A stretch of DNA of 64,000 nucleotides from an uncultured Nodularia sp. (GCA_903911355.1 CAIWDD010000001.1:209851-273850); one strand, 5' to 3'; shown: positions 9,903 through 20,565, numbered from the stretch's first letter. The notes: a model not told the origin generated them from the sequence alone. Program-made: numbers and translations.

Positions 9903-10913
9903 TCAATGGGTAAAATGTTGAAATGCGCGGAAAATTTGTAATTTTTCGCGTTTTTTTTGCTCTTTATCTTCTACGACTACTTGGGAACCTGTGGTAATAG
10001 TTCCCACTATGGCGGCGCTTTCACCCAGTGTTGTCACCAACTGATTGGCAATAACTTCTGGTAGGCACAGCACTAATTCAAAGTCTTCACCGCCGTAAAG
10101 GGCATATTCTAGAGCTTTTTCTGGTGTCAGCCAATGCTGAAAACTACCTGGTAAGGTGATTAGGCTGCTTTGTAGGATAGCGCCAACACCACTGGCGCGG
10201 CAAATTTGCAAAATGGCATCCGCCAAGCCGTCGCTGCTGTCCATACCGGCTATAGGGGGGTGGTGGGATGGGGAATAGGATTCGAGAATTTGCCAGAGTA
10301 TGGGTAAAACATCTAATCTGGGTTGTGGGCGCTGGTGTACTGTGATTAGTGTCCTTTGTTCTGCATCGGTGAGGTTTTGCCTCAATTCGGGATGTAAGAG
10401 CAATTGTAAGCCGGCTTGGGATGCTCCATGAACACCAGTGACCATGATCGCATCACCCACTTGCGCCGCAGAACGTCGGATAATCCTTTGGGGATGAACT
10501 TGACCAAAGGCAGTAATGGCTATGGTGGTGACGGGCGATCGCACGATGTCACCGCCAACAATGACGGTATTGTATTTCTGGAGGCATTCTGTCATTCCTT
10601 GATATAAGCGCTCAACCCAACTCACCATCACCTCGCCTGGTAGGGCCAAACCGATGGTAATGCCCATGGGAGTGGCCCCCATTGCTGCCAAATCGGATAA
10701 ATTAGCAGCCACAGCCCGCCAACCAGCATCTTCTGGGGATGTGGTAACATCACTAAAATGCACACCATCCACTAGCACATCTGTTGTGACTACTAAAGAT
10801 TTTTCTGGTGAGGTTAAAAGGACAGCGGCATCATCCCCAATCATTCCTGGGGGGCAGAAACGCTGCAATTTCTCTAAAATACCTTGTTCGCCAATATCTT
10901 TAACTTGGGTCAT
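9903..10913 (-). CDS. thiL: Thiamine-monophosphate kinase ThiL
   Basis: A 336-residue ATP-dependent kinase that phosphorylates thiamine monophosphate to thiamine diphosphate. Motifs of the PurM/ThiL fold are visible: PPGMIGDDAAVL (Mg/ATP site), TTDVLVDGVHF, WRAVAANLSDLAAMGATP, VGGDIVRS and, late in the protein, GMDSSDGLADAI and YGGEDFELV. Start ATG at 10913. It is convergent with gap2 across a 238-bp spacer in which no gene was found. No THI-box riboswitch was recognised upstream. Confidence 0.95.
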   Translation of the reverse strand: MTQVKDIGEQGILEKLQRFCPPGMIGDDAAVLLTSPEKSLVVTTDVLVDGVHFSDVTTSPEDAGWRAVAANLSDLAAMGATPMGITIGLALPGEVMVSWVERLYQGMTECLQKYNTVIVGGDIVRSPVTTIAITAFGQVHPQRIIRRSAAQVGDAIMVTGVHGASQAGLQLLLHPELRQNLTDAEQRTLITVHQRPQPRLDVLPILWQILESYSPSHHPPIAGMDSSDGLADAILQICRASGVGAILQSSLITLPGSFQHWLTPEKALEYALYGGEDFELVLCLPEVIANQLVTTLGESAAIVGTITTGSQVVVEDKEQKKREKLQIFRAFQHFTH

Positions 10914-10991
10914 TAGTGATTAGTCAAATAAAAGAGGAGTATAATTAAAAACTCCCCCAACTTTCGTATTTATTTAGAAATCTCTACCTTT

Positions 10992-12098
10992 CTAGGCGGC
11001 TGAGGGCTGAACCAAGTTTTCTATTCCTTGAATCACAGTTGCCGATTCAATTTTGTCACCTTCTTTGAGCTTATCCAAAATTTCTTTACCATCAATGAGA
11101 TAGCCAAAAACGGCATAGCGACCGTCTAAGAGGTTTCGTCCGGCAGGAGTGAGTTCTGGCTCAAACAAAAAGAAGAAAAATTGAGAAGAACCTCCATTTA
11201 CTTCACCTTCTGGGCGAGCCATTGCCAAGGCGCCAAAGGAAGAAAAAGGCAGAACTGGCATATCGAGATAACGCCCAGCTTCTTCAAGAGTAATGCCATA
11301 AGTGGGTTCTTTCTCGCCTTCCACTAATATTTCTAAAGGAATAGGGCGGTATTTGCCAGTTTTCGGATCAATGAAACCTAATTCTTTTCCTGGTGGATCT
11401 CCGGTTTGCAGCACGTAAGACTCTTCTGAACGGGTAAATTCTAAACCGTCATAAAAACCTCGTTGCACTAAATCCACAAAGTTACCAGCTGTGACCGGGG
11501 CGCTATAACCGTCTACCACCACAGTCAAGTCACCTTTGTTAGTTTTAACAGCCACTGTAGCCCGACCTTTGAGTTGAGGTAGGTTACTATACTCAGCAGG
11601 TACTTCAAAGGGGAATGCAGTCACCATTGATTCTTCTAACTGGGTGACTACATCGAGGAGTTTATTTCTACCTTCTAGAATTTGTTGTTTATCTTTAAGT
11701 TGTACCGCTGCTTGGAGTGAATCCACCCCAGATTTTAACTGGTTAATCCAAGCTTCGGCTTGAGGTTGGCGTTCTTCGGGAACGCTTGCTAGGATTTGGT
11801 TAGGTCTATCGAGAATCCGTGACGCTGTTTTCAGGTCGCTAGAGATAGCACCCCATCGCCGATTTGCCCGCAGTTGGGTAGAGATATCCTCTAAACTGGC
11901 TTGCAGTCGCCGGACTGGTTTATTCTCTATCGGGAGTGCATACCTTAATAAAGCCTTGCCTTCAGTAATAGCATTTCCAGATGGCAGGGCTGCGTGACTA
12001 GGAGGAGTCCAGGTGGCTGTATTTATGCCTAAAAATATTGTTATTAACAATATTCCCATTAGGCTGTTTTTCAGCCAGGATTTTAATATGTTAAACAT
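10992..12098 (-). CDS. Cyclophilin-type peptidyl-prolyl isomerase, TLP40/CYP38-like
   Basis: 368 residues from the ATG at 12098; the frame runs on to 12155. The N-terminus has a hydrophobic segment (about 12-30) ending near SHAALPSG, a signal for export to the periplasm or thylakoid lumen. A helical region (about 40-150) with LEDISTQLRANRRWGAISSDL precedes a cyclophilin domain (about 170-360) with VVDGYSAPVTAGNFVDLVQRGFYDGLEF and SSQFFFF. This layout is that of TLP40/CYP38, which in chloroplasts assists photosystem II assembly. The cyanobacterial role is inferred. It is transcribed divergently from efp across about 290 bp. Confidence 0.87.
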   Translation of the reverse strand: MFNILKSWLKNSLMGILLITIFLGINTATWTPPSHAALPSGNAITEGKALLRYALPIENKPVRRLQASLEDISTQLRANRRWGAISSDLKTASRILDRPNQILASVPEERQPQAEAWINQLKSGVDSLQAAVQLKDKQQILEGRNKLLDVVTQLEESMVTAFPFEVPAEYSNLPQLKGRATVAVKTNKGDLTVVVDGYSAPVTAGNFVDLVQRGFYDGLEFTRSEESYVLQTGDPPGKELGFIDPKTGKYRPIPLEILVEGEKEPTYGITLEEAGRYLDMPVLPFSSFGALAMARPEGEVNGGSSQFFFFLFEPELTPAGRNLLDGRYAVFGYLIDGKEILDKLKEGDKIESATVIQGIENLVQPSAA

Positions 12099-12388
12099 GA
12101 TGGAATAACTCAAATGCAACATCACATTGTTGGCTGGGCTTAACCCATCAATCATCTTCCCACAGTACGAGTGCTGAGTAATGAGGGAATTTAGGATCGG
12201 GGCTAAAATTATCTATCACGGTCTAGTCTTTCCTGTAGGGTTTGTGAGTTGCTTGTTGCTGGCAACCAAAAAGACCGCGCTGACTCACCATACCTGAATG
12301 AATTGACTAATTACTTGATGATTAACTACTAATTACGACTCTTGAAGGGTACAATAAATGCCGATTGTCTTCCAAAACTTAAAGCTTC

Positions 12389-12946
12389 ATGATCTCTAGT
12401 AACGACTTTCGACCCGGTGTATCAATTGTCTTGGATGGGTCTGTATGGCGAGTAGTAGAATTTCTCCACGTTAAACCAGGCAAAGGTTCTGCCTTTGTAC
12501 GTACAACTCTCAAGAGTGTCCAAACTGGCAAGGTGCTAGAAAGAACATTCCGCGCCGGGGAAACTGTACCACAAGCCAATTTGGAAAAAAGCACGATGCA
12601 GCATACCTATAAAGAGGGCGATGAGTTCGTCTTTATGGATATGGAAACCTACGAAGAAAGCAGATTGAGCGCGGCGCAAATAGGCGATCGCGTCAAGTAC
12701 CTGAAAGAAGGTATGGAAGTTAACGTTATTCGTTGGGGGGAGCAAGTTCTAGAGGTGGAATTACCCAACTCTGTGGTGTTGGAAATTGTCCAAACTGATC
12801 CAGGTATCAAGGGTGATACGGCTACAGGTGGAACTAAGCCAGCTACTCTGGAAACAGGAGCAATCATCATGGTGCCATTGTTTGTTGCTCAAGGTGAGCG
12901 TATCAAAATTGATACCCGTGAAGATAAATACTTAGGCAGGGAATAA
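12389..12946 (+). CDS. efp: Translation elongation factor P
   Basis: 185 residues, full length. Starts [13 protein letters not shown]; domain I has the tip loop [10 protein letters not shown] with Lys32 at the position that is post-translationally modified in some bacteria; domains II and III follow with MDMETYEE and the C-terminal [16 protein letters not shown] relieves ribosome stalling at polyproline stretches. The gene lies 110 bp before accB, a pairing conserved in many cyanobacteria. No modifying enzyme (EpmA, EarP) gene is in the window. Confidence 0.97.
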   Translation: MISSNDFRPGVSIVLDGSVWRVVEFLHVKPGKGSAFVRTTLKSVQTGKVLERTFRAGETVPQANLEKSTMQHTYKEGDEFVFMDMETYEESRLSAAQIGDRVKYLKEGMEVNVIRWGEQVLEVELPNSVVLEIVQTDPGIKGDTATGGTKPATLETGAIIMVPLFVAQGERIKIDTREDKYLGRE

Positions 12947-13056
12947 GTTGACTTTGTGACCACCAAGCAATTTTGATTTCAGTCCCTATATTTAGGGATT
13001 AAATCCCTGCCACATTGATAATTTTGACTTACGGTTAGGTCGAGGTAATAAAAACT

Positions 13057-13536
13057 GTGCCATTGGAATTTAATGAAATCCGCCAACTACTGGCAACTAT
13101 CGCCCAAACAGACATTGCAGAAGTAACACTTAAAAGCGATGACTTTGAACTAACAGTACGCAAATCAGAGCGAGAGAAACTTACCGAATCGCCAAATCAG
13201 ATCGTCGAGGCGGGAACAAGTCGTGTTTTGGATAATACTGCCGCTGCTTCTACTGTGCAGTTACCAGCAAATCCCCCATCACTGATTGATAAAAGACTAG
13301 TAGAAGTTCCTTCCCCCATGGTAGGAACCTTTTATAGCGCTCCCGCACCAGGTGAAGCACCTTTTGTGAAAGTGGGCGATCGCGTCCGTAGCGGTCAAAC
13401 AGTCTGTATCATTGAGGCGATGAAACTGATGAATGAAATTGAGGCAGAAGTATCCGGACAAATCATGGAGATTCTGCTGCAAAATGGCGAACCGGTGGAA
13501 TATGGCCAAGTTTTGATGCGAATTAACCCCGATTAG
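13057..13536 (+). CDS. accB: Acetyl-CoA carboxylase biotin carboxyl carrier protein
   Basis: 159 residues, starting with GTG at 13057 ([18 protein letters not shown]). A flexible Ala/Pro-rich linker (about 55-80) leads to the biotinyl domain, whose IEAMKLMNE motif places the biotinylated lysine at residue 123. The protein carries carboxyl groups between biotin carboxylase and the transferase in the first step of fatty-acid synthesis. Downstream is a 430-bp spacer dense in inverted repeats. Confidence 0.96.
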   Translation: MPLEFNEIRQLLATIAQTDIAEVTLKSDDFELTVRKSEREKLTESPNQIVEAGTSRVLDNTAAASTVQLPANPPSLIDKRLVEVPSPMVGTFYSAPAPGEAPFVKVGDRVRSGQTVCIIEAMKLMNEIEAEVSGQIMEILLQNGEPVEYGQVLMRINPD

Positions 13537-13636
13537 GTATTAATTTATCAAGATATCAATCACGCAAGAGTGAGATCCCCTACCTTTTCTGCCGCGTACA
13601 CACCAGCCCAAAAAGCGAGAACTCAAAGGTTCTACC

Positions 13637-13657
13637 CCTCTGCTTGGCAAGGAGAGG
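13637..13657. repeat. Short inverted repeat, CCTCT/AGAGG
   Basis: CCTCT (13637-13641) and AGAGG (13653-13657) enclose a GCTTGGCAAGG loop. It is the first of three hairpins behind accB. The arms are short, so significance rests on the clustering. Confidence 0.4.
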
Positions 13658-13727
13658 ATCTGGGGGTGAGGTCAAACCCCACTAATAAAGTCTTTTACAG
13701 CGCCTTTCATCTGAGTTAGGTACAAAA

Positions 13728-13749
13728 GGGCGGGCACTGATGCCCACCC
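13728..13749. repeat. Inverted repeat GGGCGGGCA/TGCCCACCC
   Basis: Nine-base arms with one mismatch around a CTGA tetraloop. This GC-rich hairpin contrasts with the surrounding AT-rich spacer and matches a common dispersed intergenic element type in this group. Confidence 0.65.
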
Positions 13750-13832
13750 CACAAGATTTATGATATTCAGCTGTGTACTTTATTTACTTGAAAACTGCCG
13801 GATGTATTGATTTAAACCGAGTAGCTTTTTTT

Positions 13833-13868
13833 GGAGGGTGTGTTGTCGCGTAGCGCAACGCACCCTCC
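13833..13868. repeat. Inverted repeat GGAGGGTGTGTTG/CAACGCACCCTCC
   Basis: Thirteen-base arms (13833-13845 and 13856-13868) pair with a single wobble/mismatch around a TCGCGTAGCG loop. It is the longest hairpin in the accB downstream region and could be a dispersed repeat or a 3' end structure for either convergent transcript. Confidence 0.7.
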
Positions 13869-13966
13869 TGAATTTTCGGTGCGTTAGGACTAAAGTCCAT
13901 AACACAACGTACCCAAATCAAAAGTTTTAGACTTATGTGTACACATTAGACCTTTGCAGGAGGGGA

Positions 13967-14554
13967 TTAAAGCGGATAGTTTTGCTCAAAGCTTTGACGA
14001 GTCAATGGCTGCAACACTTCCACACCCTCCCCACCTAAAAACTCCAACTTTTCTCCCTCGACCTCAATGTATACTTTCGCATTTGGATCTAGTGTTGTGG
14101 CTGTATAAATAACTTGTCCAATGCGACCGACCATCGATGTTGAACCGCCACCTTTAGTAAAATCTTCAGATAAATTAACGTGAACCTCACCATTCTCGAT
14201 TTTGAGCCCCAGCAACTTGGTTTCTGGGGGGATAGTTGTAGAATCTGTCCCTTCTGTTGGTCCGGCCAATAAAGCTTGGAAGGCTCTTTCTAAAACTTGG
14301 TTGGGTTGCGTAGCAGCTATTTCCACCGGTTGGGGAACCAAATCCAACCCTGTATCCCTTGGTTTAAGCCAGTAAACATGAGGTGTTTGCCCTTGCACAG
14401 TATCTCTTGGCGTAATAGTTTGAGATGGACTGATTGGTGTAGGAGGCTGATTAGAAGCAAGCCAAGCTACACCACCACCCACTAATACAACTGCTGCTGA
14501 GACTGCTGCAATTACACCAGAAGAAATACGTTTAGATCCTTGTTGGTTGTTCAT
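13967..14554 (-). CDS. GerMN domain-containing membrane-anchored protein
   Basis: 195 residues. One transmembrane or signal-anchor segment (about residues 12-33, GVIAAVSAAVVLVGGGVAWLA) is followed by a Pro/Thr-rich linker and a GerMN-type domain (about 58-180) with VYWLKPRDTGLDLVP, LLAGPTEGTDSTTIP, GLKIENGEVHVNLSEDF and MVGRIGQVIYTATTL. GerMN domains were first seen in spore germination proteins; outside spore-formers they occur in envelope proteins of unclear function. The domain should face the periplasm. ATG at 14554. Confidence 0.85.
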   Translation of the reverse strand: MNNQQGSKRISSGVIAAVSAAVVLVGGGVAWLASNQPPTPISPSQTITPRDTVQGQTPHVYWLKPRDTGLDLVPQPVEIAATQPNQVLERAFQALLAGPTEGTDSTTIPPETKLLGLKIENGEVHVNLSEDFTKGGGSTSMVGRIGQVIYTATTLDPNAKVYIEVEGEKLEFLGGEGVEVLQPLTRQSFEQNYPL

Positions 14555-14910
14555 ATTTAAAAGGTTCCTGACAGGAGACTGAGATAGTGTGGTTCACAAG
14601 AGCAGCCTGATAAAAGACGATATCTATGAGTGGGAGTTTCTTGCAATCTCAAGAAGGCTTGATTTGTCTGAATTCTGTTGACTTGATATTTTGCTAATTT
14701 GAAGACAATTTCGGAACGGAAATTAAAAATCCCCTGGGTGAGGGTATTTCAGCAAGTCATCCTGCACCTATAGTAACTTGATTTCAGCTTTAATTTTAGC
14801 TAACCTGTCCACGGCTAACCTCCATTCTCAAGCTGGGGGCGGGCTTAACCTTTGATGATTGGTCATAGATACAATCGCAGGCGAGATACTTGCCCCAGCA
14901 AGGATGTATA
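14555..14910. other. Intergenic region between proS and the GerMN gene
   Basis: About 355 bp between two minus-strand genes, with no open frame, tRNA or strong hairpin recognised. It probably holds the promoter of the GerMN gene. Confidence 0.5.
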
Positions 14911-16719
14911 TTATACTGCTAATGCCTCATTAACCCACTGTTCCAAAGTATTAACTACTTCCTCGATGGCTATTTCTTGAGTTTCATGGGTGGCGCGTTT
15001 CACTACTTCTACTTTGCCATTGTTAATAGCCCGACCTGTAACTATTCTGTAGGGTATACCAATTAAATCGGCATCTTTAAATTTTACTCCCGCGCGTTCA
15101 TCGCGATCATCAAGTAATGTTTCTACACCTGCTTTGTTAAGTTCAGTGTACAGTTTTTGGGCGATTTCCACCTGTTGAGCGTCTTTAACGTTAGGAATTG
15201 TGACAATCGCATGATAAGGTGCGATCGCCACTGGCCAAATAATGCCATCTTGATCATAGGATTGTTCTACAGCCGATTGTGCTAGTCGTGATACACCCAC
15301 ACCATAACAGCCCATAAATAGCGGGTTTTCTTCTCCTTGTTCGTTCGTATACATTGCTCCCATAGCTTGGGAGTATTTAGTACCCAATTGGAAAATATGC
15401 CCTACTTCAATCCCTCTAGCGGTTTGGAGAATTTGATTACGGTCATGAACAGCGCGATCGCCTGGTCTAGACTTGCGTATATCTACCACTAAACTAGGCA
15501 ATTCAAATTGTTCTCCCCAATTAGCACCAACAACGTGATAACCTGATTCATTAGCACCTGTAACAAAGTTTTTTAAATCAACGGCTGTTTGATCAACTAA
15601 CCGGACAAACTGAGGATGTAAATCTTTCCGAGCAGCAATATAGTCATCTGCAACATCAGGGGCAAGATAACCTAAAGGTAAAGATTTAGCCGCCCATGTT
15701 TGCTGCATTTGGGCACTGGGTACATCCAAGCTAATAATAGCCTTAGCACCATAGTTAGAAGCGAGTTTAGTCAATTCATTCTGCAACTTCACCTCATTAA
15801 CTTCTTGGTCACCCCGGATACTCACCAAAAATAATACAGTCACACCATTGTCATAAAAAGTTTGGTAAAGGACATTTTTCACAACTTGAGTAGGAGAACA
15901 TTTGAGCAGTTGACATACTTCCTCAATAGTCTGTGTTCCTGGTGTTTCCCGTTTCTCATAGCTTGTAAACGGAGAGATTACCGCATCCACAGCTAAAGAA
16001 ACCGCCTTTTCCACATTAGCGGCATATTTACCATCTGGAGTGTAAAGAACTTCATCCTCTCCAGCTTCCGCCAACACCATAAATTCTGTAGAACCAGAAC
16101 CGCCAATAGCCCCAGAATCAGCTTCTACAGCCCGGAAGGCTAAACCAGAACGGCGGAGCATATTGCTATAGGCCTGATACATATCTTGGTAGGTTTCCTT
16201 GAGACTGACCTCATCCACATGGAAAGAATAGCCATCCTTCATAATAAATTCCCGACCCCGCATCAACCCAAACCGGGGGCGAATCTCATCGCGGAATTTA
16301 GTTTGAATTTGGTATAAATGTAAAGGTAATTGACGATAGGAACGAATCATATCACGAGCAATAGTCGTGATCACTTCCTCATGAGTGGGCCCTAATCCCA
16401 ACTGTTGTTCACGGCGGTCAACCAGGGAAAACATAATCCCCTCAGCCTTAGTGTAAGTATCCCAGCGTCCCGACTCCTGCCACAACTCAGCCGGTTGTAA
16501 CTGGGGTAAGAGACATTCTTGTGCTCCAGTGGCGTTCATTTCTTCCCGGACAATTTGGGAAACCTTTTGTAATACCCGCCACATTAAGGGCAAGTAAGTA
16601 TAAATACCGCTACCGATACGACGAATATAACCCGCCCGCAGTAATAGTTTATGGCTAGGAATCTCAGCATCAGCCGGATCATCCCTGAGTGTAACGAATA
16701 ACATTTTTGATAGTCGCAT
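14911..16719 (-). CDS. proS: Prolyl-tRNA synthetase
   Basis: 602 residues, the long bacterial ProRS form with an editing insertion. The class II motifs are visible: motif 1 region with [26 protein letters not shown], motif 2 [26 protein letters not shown], and motif 3 [17 protein letters not shown]. Between motifs 2 and 3 lies the YbaK-like editing domain (about residues 225-390) that removes mischarged alanine. An anticodon-binding domain follows (about 495-600, with [23 protein letters not shown]). The ATG at 16719 gives the canonical [19 protein letters not shown]. Confidence 0.97.
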   Translation of the reverse strand: MRLSKMLFVTLRDDPADAEIPSHKLLLRAGYIRRIGSGIYTYLPLMWRVLQKVSQIVREEMNATGAQECLLPQLQPAELWQESGRWDTYTKAEGIMFSLVDRREQQLGLGPTHEEVITTIARDMIRSYRQLPLHLYQIQTKFRDEIRPRFGLMRGREFIMKDGYSFHVDEVSLKETYQDMYQAYSNMLRRSGLAFRAVEADSGAIGGSGSTEFMVLAEAGEDEVLYTPDGKYAANVEKAVSLAVDAVISPFTSYEKRETPGTQTIEEVCQLLKCSPTQVVKNVLYQTFYDNGVTVLFLVSIRGDQEVNEVKLQNELTKLASNYGAKAIISLDVPSAQMQQTWAAKSLPLGYLAPDVADDYIAARKDLHPQFVRLVDQTAVDLKNFVTGANESGYHVVGANWGEQFELPSLVVDIRKSRPGDRAVHDRNQILQTARGIEVGHIFQLGTKYSQAMGAMYTNEQGEENPLFMGCYGVGVSRLAQSAVEQSYDQDGIIWPVAIAPYHAIVTIPNVKDAQQVEIAQKLYTELNKAGVETLLDDRDERAGVKFKDADLIGIPYRIVTGRAINNGKVEVVKRATHETQEIAIEEVVNTLEQWVNEALAV

Positions 16720-16891
16720 CGTTATTTTCCCTTTGAAAAATTGCTAGTGTTGAAAATTAATTACATCTGAAGTTTGCCATAAACACATAGGATTTTGGCG
16801 GGAGATTAGGTAGTATATGAATCTTAAAACTCTTGTGGGGTGAGCATGGTGGCCGCCCTGGTATACCTGACATCGATGAAATGCGCTGTAA

Positions 16892-19567
16892 TTAATCAGC
16901 CGCCTCATTAACTGGGAACCTATCAATTAATTGCATCGCCCGATAAGCATTGCGCTGGAAATCTTTAGATAAATGGGGAACATGGGGGATCTGGGATAAT
17001 AAATCTAAAGTCCGGCGTAAAATTCTCACGACATCGCCTTCATCCAAAGTAGTATTCTCACAGAGTTCTGTCCACTGTTTCCCCAGGGCCCACTGTTCTA
17101 CTATGGCAATTAATTCAAATTCCAACCAGATGGGCAAAGCGACATTGTACCGCCTTTGCAGTTGAAATATTTTGCGGCGAATTCCCCGCAGTGTTGCCAA
17201 AGCTTCTACGACCTGGTTACTAAGTTCAAAGTGAACTCTACTATCTGGGCGGGGGGTTTCGATGACTAAAGCTGCAACTGCGGCGGCTAGATGGTGGGGA
17301 TCCAAATTGTCCAATTGACCACTAGCGAACACCAAACCCAGCCATAATTCATTTTCTCCGCGAATGGCTGCGGCAATTTGTCCTAACTGTGTGGGGACTA
17401 AGTTATCTAAACACTCAAAGTATTCCAAGATAGAAATTAAATTAACAAATTCTTCCCAATGGTGTTGTGAGTGTTGCGCGACTTGTAATTGTAATTCTTC
17501 GAGTTCGGCTTCTAATTCCACATAACGAGCGCGGCGTTTAAAAATCTTGCTGACATTGCCAGATTTATGGATGGGATTAGCTTCTAATTCCTCTTGGACT
17601 GCGGTAACGCGACCCAGTTGTGCGGCTACTTCTGGGGACATATATAATGAGGCTTGTACTTGAGGAATACGTTGAGCGATGGCAAATGTTTCCTGATTAC
17701 CGCGAAGTGATTTCCCTGGTTTTAACTGTAAGTCTGGGGGTGGTACGATCTGCTCTGGTACATCCACTCGTGGCAATTCAGCATACAAATCGATTACATC
17801 GGCAGTTGTGACTACATACCAGCGATTATCTTGCCCTAAACACACCAAGTAAGGAGCTTCTGAAGCAGCACTAGATGTTTTTCCCACTAAGACCGCTGTT
17901 ATGGGTATGGACACATCTACGTCTTTCCCCTTGAGACTCAACAGAGTTCCCGACACTGCAAAGCTCAACATCATGACAAATTCTTCTTGGCGACTTTCTA
18001 GAGCTTGTTCTTGCAGGGTTGTCAATAACTGGCGTTCGACTTTCAAACGTTGTCGCAATTTCTGATAAACGGCTAGTTCATGTTCATTAACCGTGGCGAT
18101 TTGTGCTTTGAGTTCGGCTAATTGGGTTTGTAGTGAGGCAATTTCTTCATACTCTGGTCTTAAATGCACCGTTGCCATGTACTGCCCAAAGCTGCGTTCT
18201 ATCAGTTCTCTGGCTTGTTCGAGTGTGTGGATTTGCAGCAAGTTTAGTACCATACCATAGCTAGGTGTAAACTGACTCACCAGGGGGTCTGGTTTAGATG
18301 TAGCTAAATACGCCGCTTCTTTTGAGCCTTCAAAGGGGGTTTGTACTGTAACTACATGACCTTGTAAATCCATACCTCGGCGACCGGCCCGTCCTGCCAT
18401 CTGGAGGAATTCAGAAGCGTTTAGTAGGCGATGTCCAGAATCAGTACGTTTGGAAAGGGTAGAAATTACTGTTGTCCGGGCTGGCATATTGATCCCTGCT
18501 GCCAAGGTTTCCGTAGCAAATACTACTTTAATTAGCCCCTGCTGAAATAGTTCCTCTACTAGTCCTTTCCACGCAGGTAAAATTCCGGCATGGTGAGCAG
18601 CAATACCTCTGTATAGAGGGGCAATTTGTCCAGAACGCCCAGCATCTGGATTTCGGGTTAAAAAATCATCAATTTGCCGCCGTAATATTTGCGACTCATC
18701 ATTATTGACTAGCCATAAATCACCAACTTCTGCCACAGCCTGATCACATCCGCGACGACTGAAGATAAAGTAAATCGCCGGGAGCATATCCCTTTGCTGT
18801 AGGTGACTGAGGGTGTAAGCTATCCCCGGGGCTTCTGGTCTGCCAGTTCTGCCCCTGTCTTGTTGTTTTCTTTTGCCTCTATTGGCCAGACGGGGGTTAA
18901 TTTTAGTTTTGCTTTCATTGAGCAGAGGAAACAGCCCCTTGGGATTGCAATAGTAAAATTCTAGGGGAACGGGACGAAAATCGGAATAAATCAGGTCTGT
19001 CGGACCGTGAACGCGATTTAACCAGTCAGTGAGTTGATCGCTGTTGGCAACAGTTGCGGAGAGGGCTACTAGCTGAATTTCACGAGGACAGTAGATGATG
19101 GATTCTTCCCAAACTGTCCCCCGCTGGCGGTCATTCATGTAGTGACACTCATCTAGCACTACGGCCTCAACGTCTACTAGGGAAATGCCCACTTGTCCTA
19201 TGGGTGTGCCATAGAGCATATTGCGGAAGATTTCTGTGGTCATGACCAGAATTGGTGCATCCCTGTTAATGGAATTATCTCCAGTTAACAATCCCACCAA
19301 CTCATAGCCAAATTCCTCACGAAAATCACGTAATTTTTGATTGGACAGAGCTTTGAGGGGCGTTGTGTAAAATACACGCTTACCCCGGGATAAGGCTCTA
19401 TAGATGGCATATTCCCCAACTAACGTTTTGCCCGAACCTGTAGGGGCACATACGACTACGGAGCGTCCAGAATTTAGGGACGCGATCGCATCTTTTTGGA
19501 ACTGATCCAGTGCAAAGGGAAATATTAACCCTAAGTCTAGTTCTGGAGATGGTGCGGGATAATTCAC
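16892..19567 (-). CDS. Ski2-like DEAD/DEAH-box RNA helicase with DSHCT-type C-terminus
   Basis: 891 residues. Walker A is in VCAPTGSGKTLVGEYA (about 40-55), motif II is DECHYM, motif III SATVANSDQ, and motif VI QMAGRAGRRGMD. The C-terminal 300 residues are helical and contain coiled-coil-like segments and a DSHCT-like end (DEGDVVRILRRTLDLLSQIPHVPH). This is the Ski2/Mtr4 branch; the plastid relative ISE2 acts in RNA processing. The cyanobacterial enzyme is therefore likely to work on structured RNA. It is upstream of proS on the same strand by 172 bp and downstream of proC by 73 bp. Confidence 0.92.
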   Translation of the reverse strand: MNYPAPSPELDLGLIFPFALDQFQKDAIASLNSGRSVVVCAPTGSGKTLVGEYAIYRALSRGKRVFYTTPLKALSNQKLRDFREEFGYELVGLLTGDNSINRDAPILVMTTEIFRNMLYGTPIGQVGISLVDVEAVVLDECHYMNDRQRGTVWEESIIYCPREIQLVALSATVANSDQLTDWLNRVHGPTDLIYSDFRPVPLEFYYCNPKGLFPLLNESKTKINPRLANRGKRKQQDRGRTGRPEAPGIAYTLSHLQQRDMLPAIYFIFSRRGCDQAVAEVGDLWLVNNDESQILRRQIDDFLTRNPDAGRSGQIAPLYRGIAAHHAGILPAWKGLVEELFQQGLIKVVFATETLAAGINMPARTTVISTLSKRTDSGHRLLNASEFLQMAGRAGRRGMDLQGHVVTVQTPFEGSKEAAYLATSKPDPLVSQFTPSYGMVLNLLQIHTLEQARELIERSFGQYMATVHLRPEYEEIASLQTQLAELKAQIATVNEHELAVYQKLRQRLKVERQLLTTLQEQALESRQEEFVMMLSFAVSGTLLSLKGKDVDVSIPITAVLVGKTSSAASEAPYLVCLGQDNRWYVVTTADVIDLYAELPRVDVPEQIVPPPDLQLKPGKSLRGNQETFAIAQRIPQVQASLYMSPEVAAQLGRVTAVQEELEANPIHKSGNVSKIFKRRARYVELEAELEELQLQVAQHSQHHWEEFVNLISILEYFECLDNLVPTQLGQIAAAIRGENELWLGLVFASGQLDNLDPHHLAAAVAALVIETPRPDSRVHFELSNQVVEALATLRGIRRKIFQLQRRYNVALPIWLEFELIAIVEQWALGKQWTELCENTTLDEGDVVRILRRTLDLLSQIPHVPHLSKDFQRNAYRAMQLIDRFPVNEAAD

Positions 19568-19640
19568 TCAATCAAATTTGCAACCGGACTTTTTTACTAT
19601 ATTAACGGGTATTTGCCCTTGGTCATGAGGCGATTTTTCC

Positions 19641-20453
19641 TCACTTCCCCAATTCTTGCGATCGCAGTGCCGACGCTTTGACTGCTTCAATTAAAGCCGA
19701 GCGAAATCCTGCCCTTTCCAGTTGGGCAATACCAGCAATAGTGGTTCCACCGGGACTGGTTACCCGGTCTTTGAGTTCTCCGGGGTGGATTTTGTGTTCT
19801 TGGAGGAGTTTTGCAGTGCCCAATACAGTCTGCACAGCCAGCTGATTAGCCAGACCCCTGGGTAAACCTGCGGCTACTCCTCCATCAGCCAATGATTCCA
19901 CCATTAAAGCTACGTAAGCCGGACCACTACCAGACAGTCCTGTCACTGCATCCATGAGCATTTCTGATACATCTACCACTTGCCCCACTGCCGAAAAAAC
20001 TTGCTGTGCTAGTTTGTGATGATTGCCATTAGTATATGCTCCTAAACACAAAGCTGTAATTCCCTCCCCCACGGTGGCGGGGGTGTTGGGCATAGCTCTA
20101 ATTACTGGTAGTTCAGGGAATGCTGATTCTAGTTGGCTTAAAGACACTCCTGCCAAAATCGAAATTACCAGGGGCGATATTTTTGTAGTCAGGACATCTG
20201 CTAATTCTTGAGCGATCGCACTGAACACCTGGGGCTTTACCGCTAATAATACTACTTCTCTCGCTTCCGTGAAGACAAGACAATTATCTGTAGTTAGATT
20301 TACATTATATGTTTGCCCTAAATAATTTTGGCGTGTCGGTTGGGGTTCACTGACTATCACTTCCGATGGTTGATAGATTCCCCGGTCAATCAAGCGGGAT
20401 AATAGCGCTTCTCCCATTACTCCGCCACCAATTAAGCCCAATTTAATAGTCAT
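19641..20453 (-). CDS. proC: Pyrroline-5-carboxylate reductase
   Basis: 270 residues. Rossmann motif LGLIGGGVMGEALLSRL at the N-terminus, VLLAVKPQVFSAI in the cofactor domain, the family signature VIRAMPNTPATVGEG, and the C-terminal substrate motif LSGSGPAYVALMVESLADGGVAAGLPR with DRVTSPGGTTIAGI. The enzyme makes proline from pyrroline-5-carboxylate with NAD(P)H. It is the last gene of the pipX-pipY-sepF-proC cluster, 112 bp after sepF. Confidence 0.96.
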   Translation of the reverse strand: MTIKLGLIGGGVMGEALLSRLIDRGIYQPSEVIVSEPQPTRQNYLGQTYNVNLTTDNCLVFTEAREVVLLAVKPQVFSAIAQELADVLTTKISPLVISILAGVSLSQLESAFPELPVIRAMPNTPATVGEGITALCLGAYTNGNHHKLAQQVFSAVGQVVDVSEMLMDAVTGLSGSGPAYVALMVESLADGGVAAGLPRGLANQLAVQTVLGTAKLLQEHKIHPGELKDRVTSPGGTTIAGIAQLERAGFRSALIEAVKASALRSQELGK

Positions 20454-20565
20454 TAAGTTATATAGTCAATCAGAGCAGATTTAAACCCTTCATTGATGGC
20501 ATAATACCATTTTGGTTAAACCTGCTCCTACAATCATCAAAAATTTGAGTTGAACTAATAGAACT

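Larger units (their letters stand above)
13537..13966. other. Repeat-rich intergenic region downstream of accB
   Basis: No gene is visible. The stretch contains at least three inverted repeats (13637-13657, 13728-13749, 13833-13868) and a purine-rich GGATCTGGGGGTGAGG segment common in Nostocales intergenic DNA. It lies between the convergent accB and GerMN-protein genes. Confidence 0.65.

Noticed and set aside
10914..10991. THI-box riboswitch for thiL
   Set aside because: The intergenic region is short and no conserved THI-box elements were found; ThiL start is at the other end of the gene in any case.
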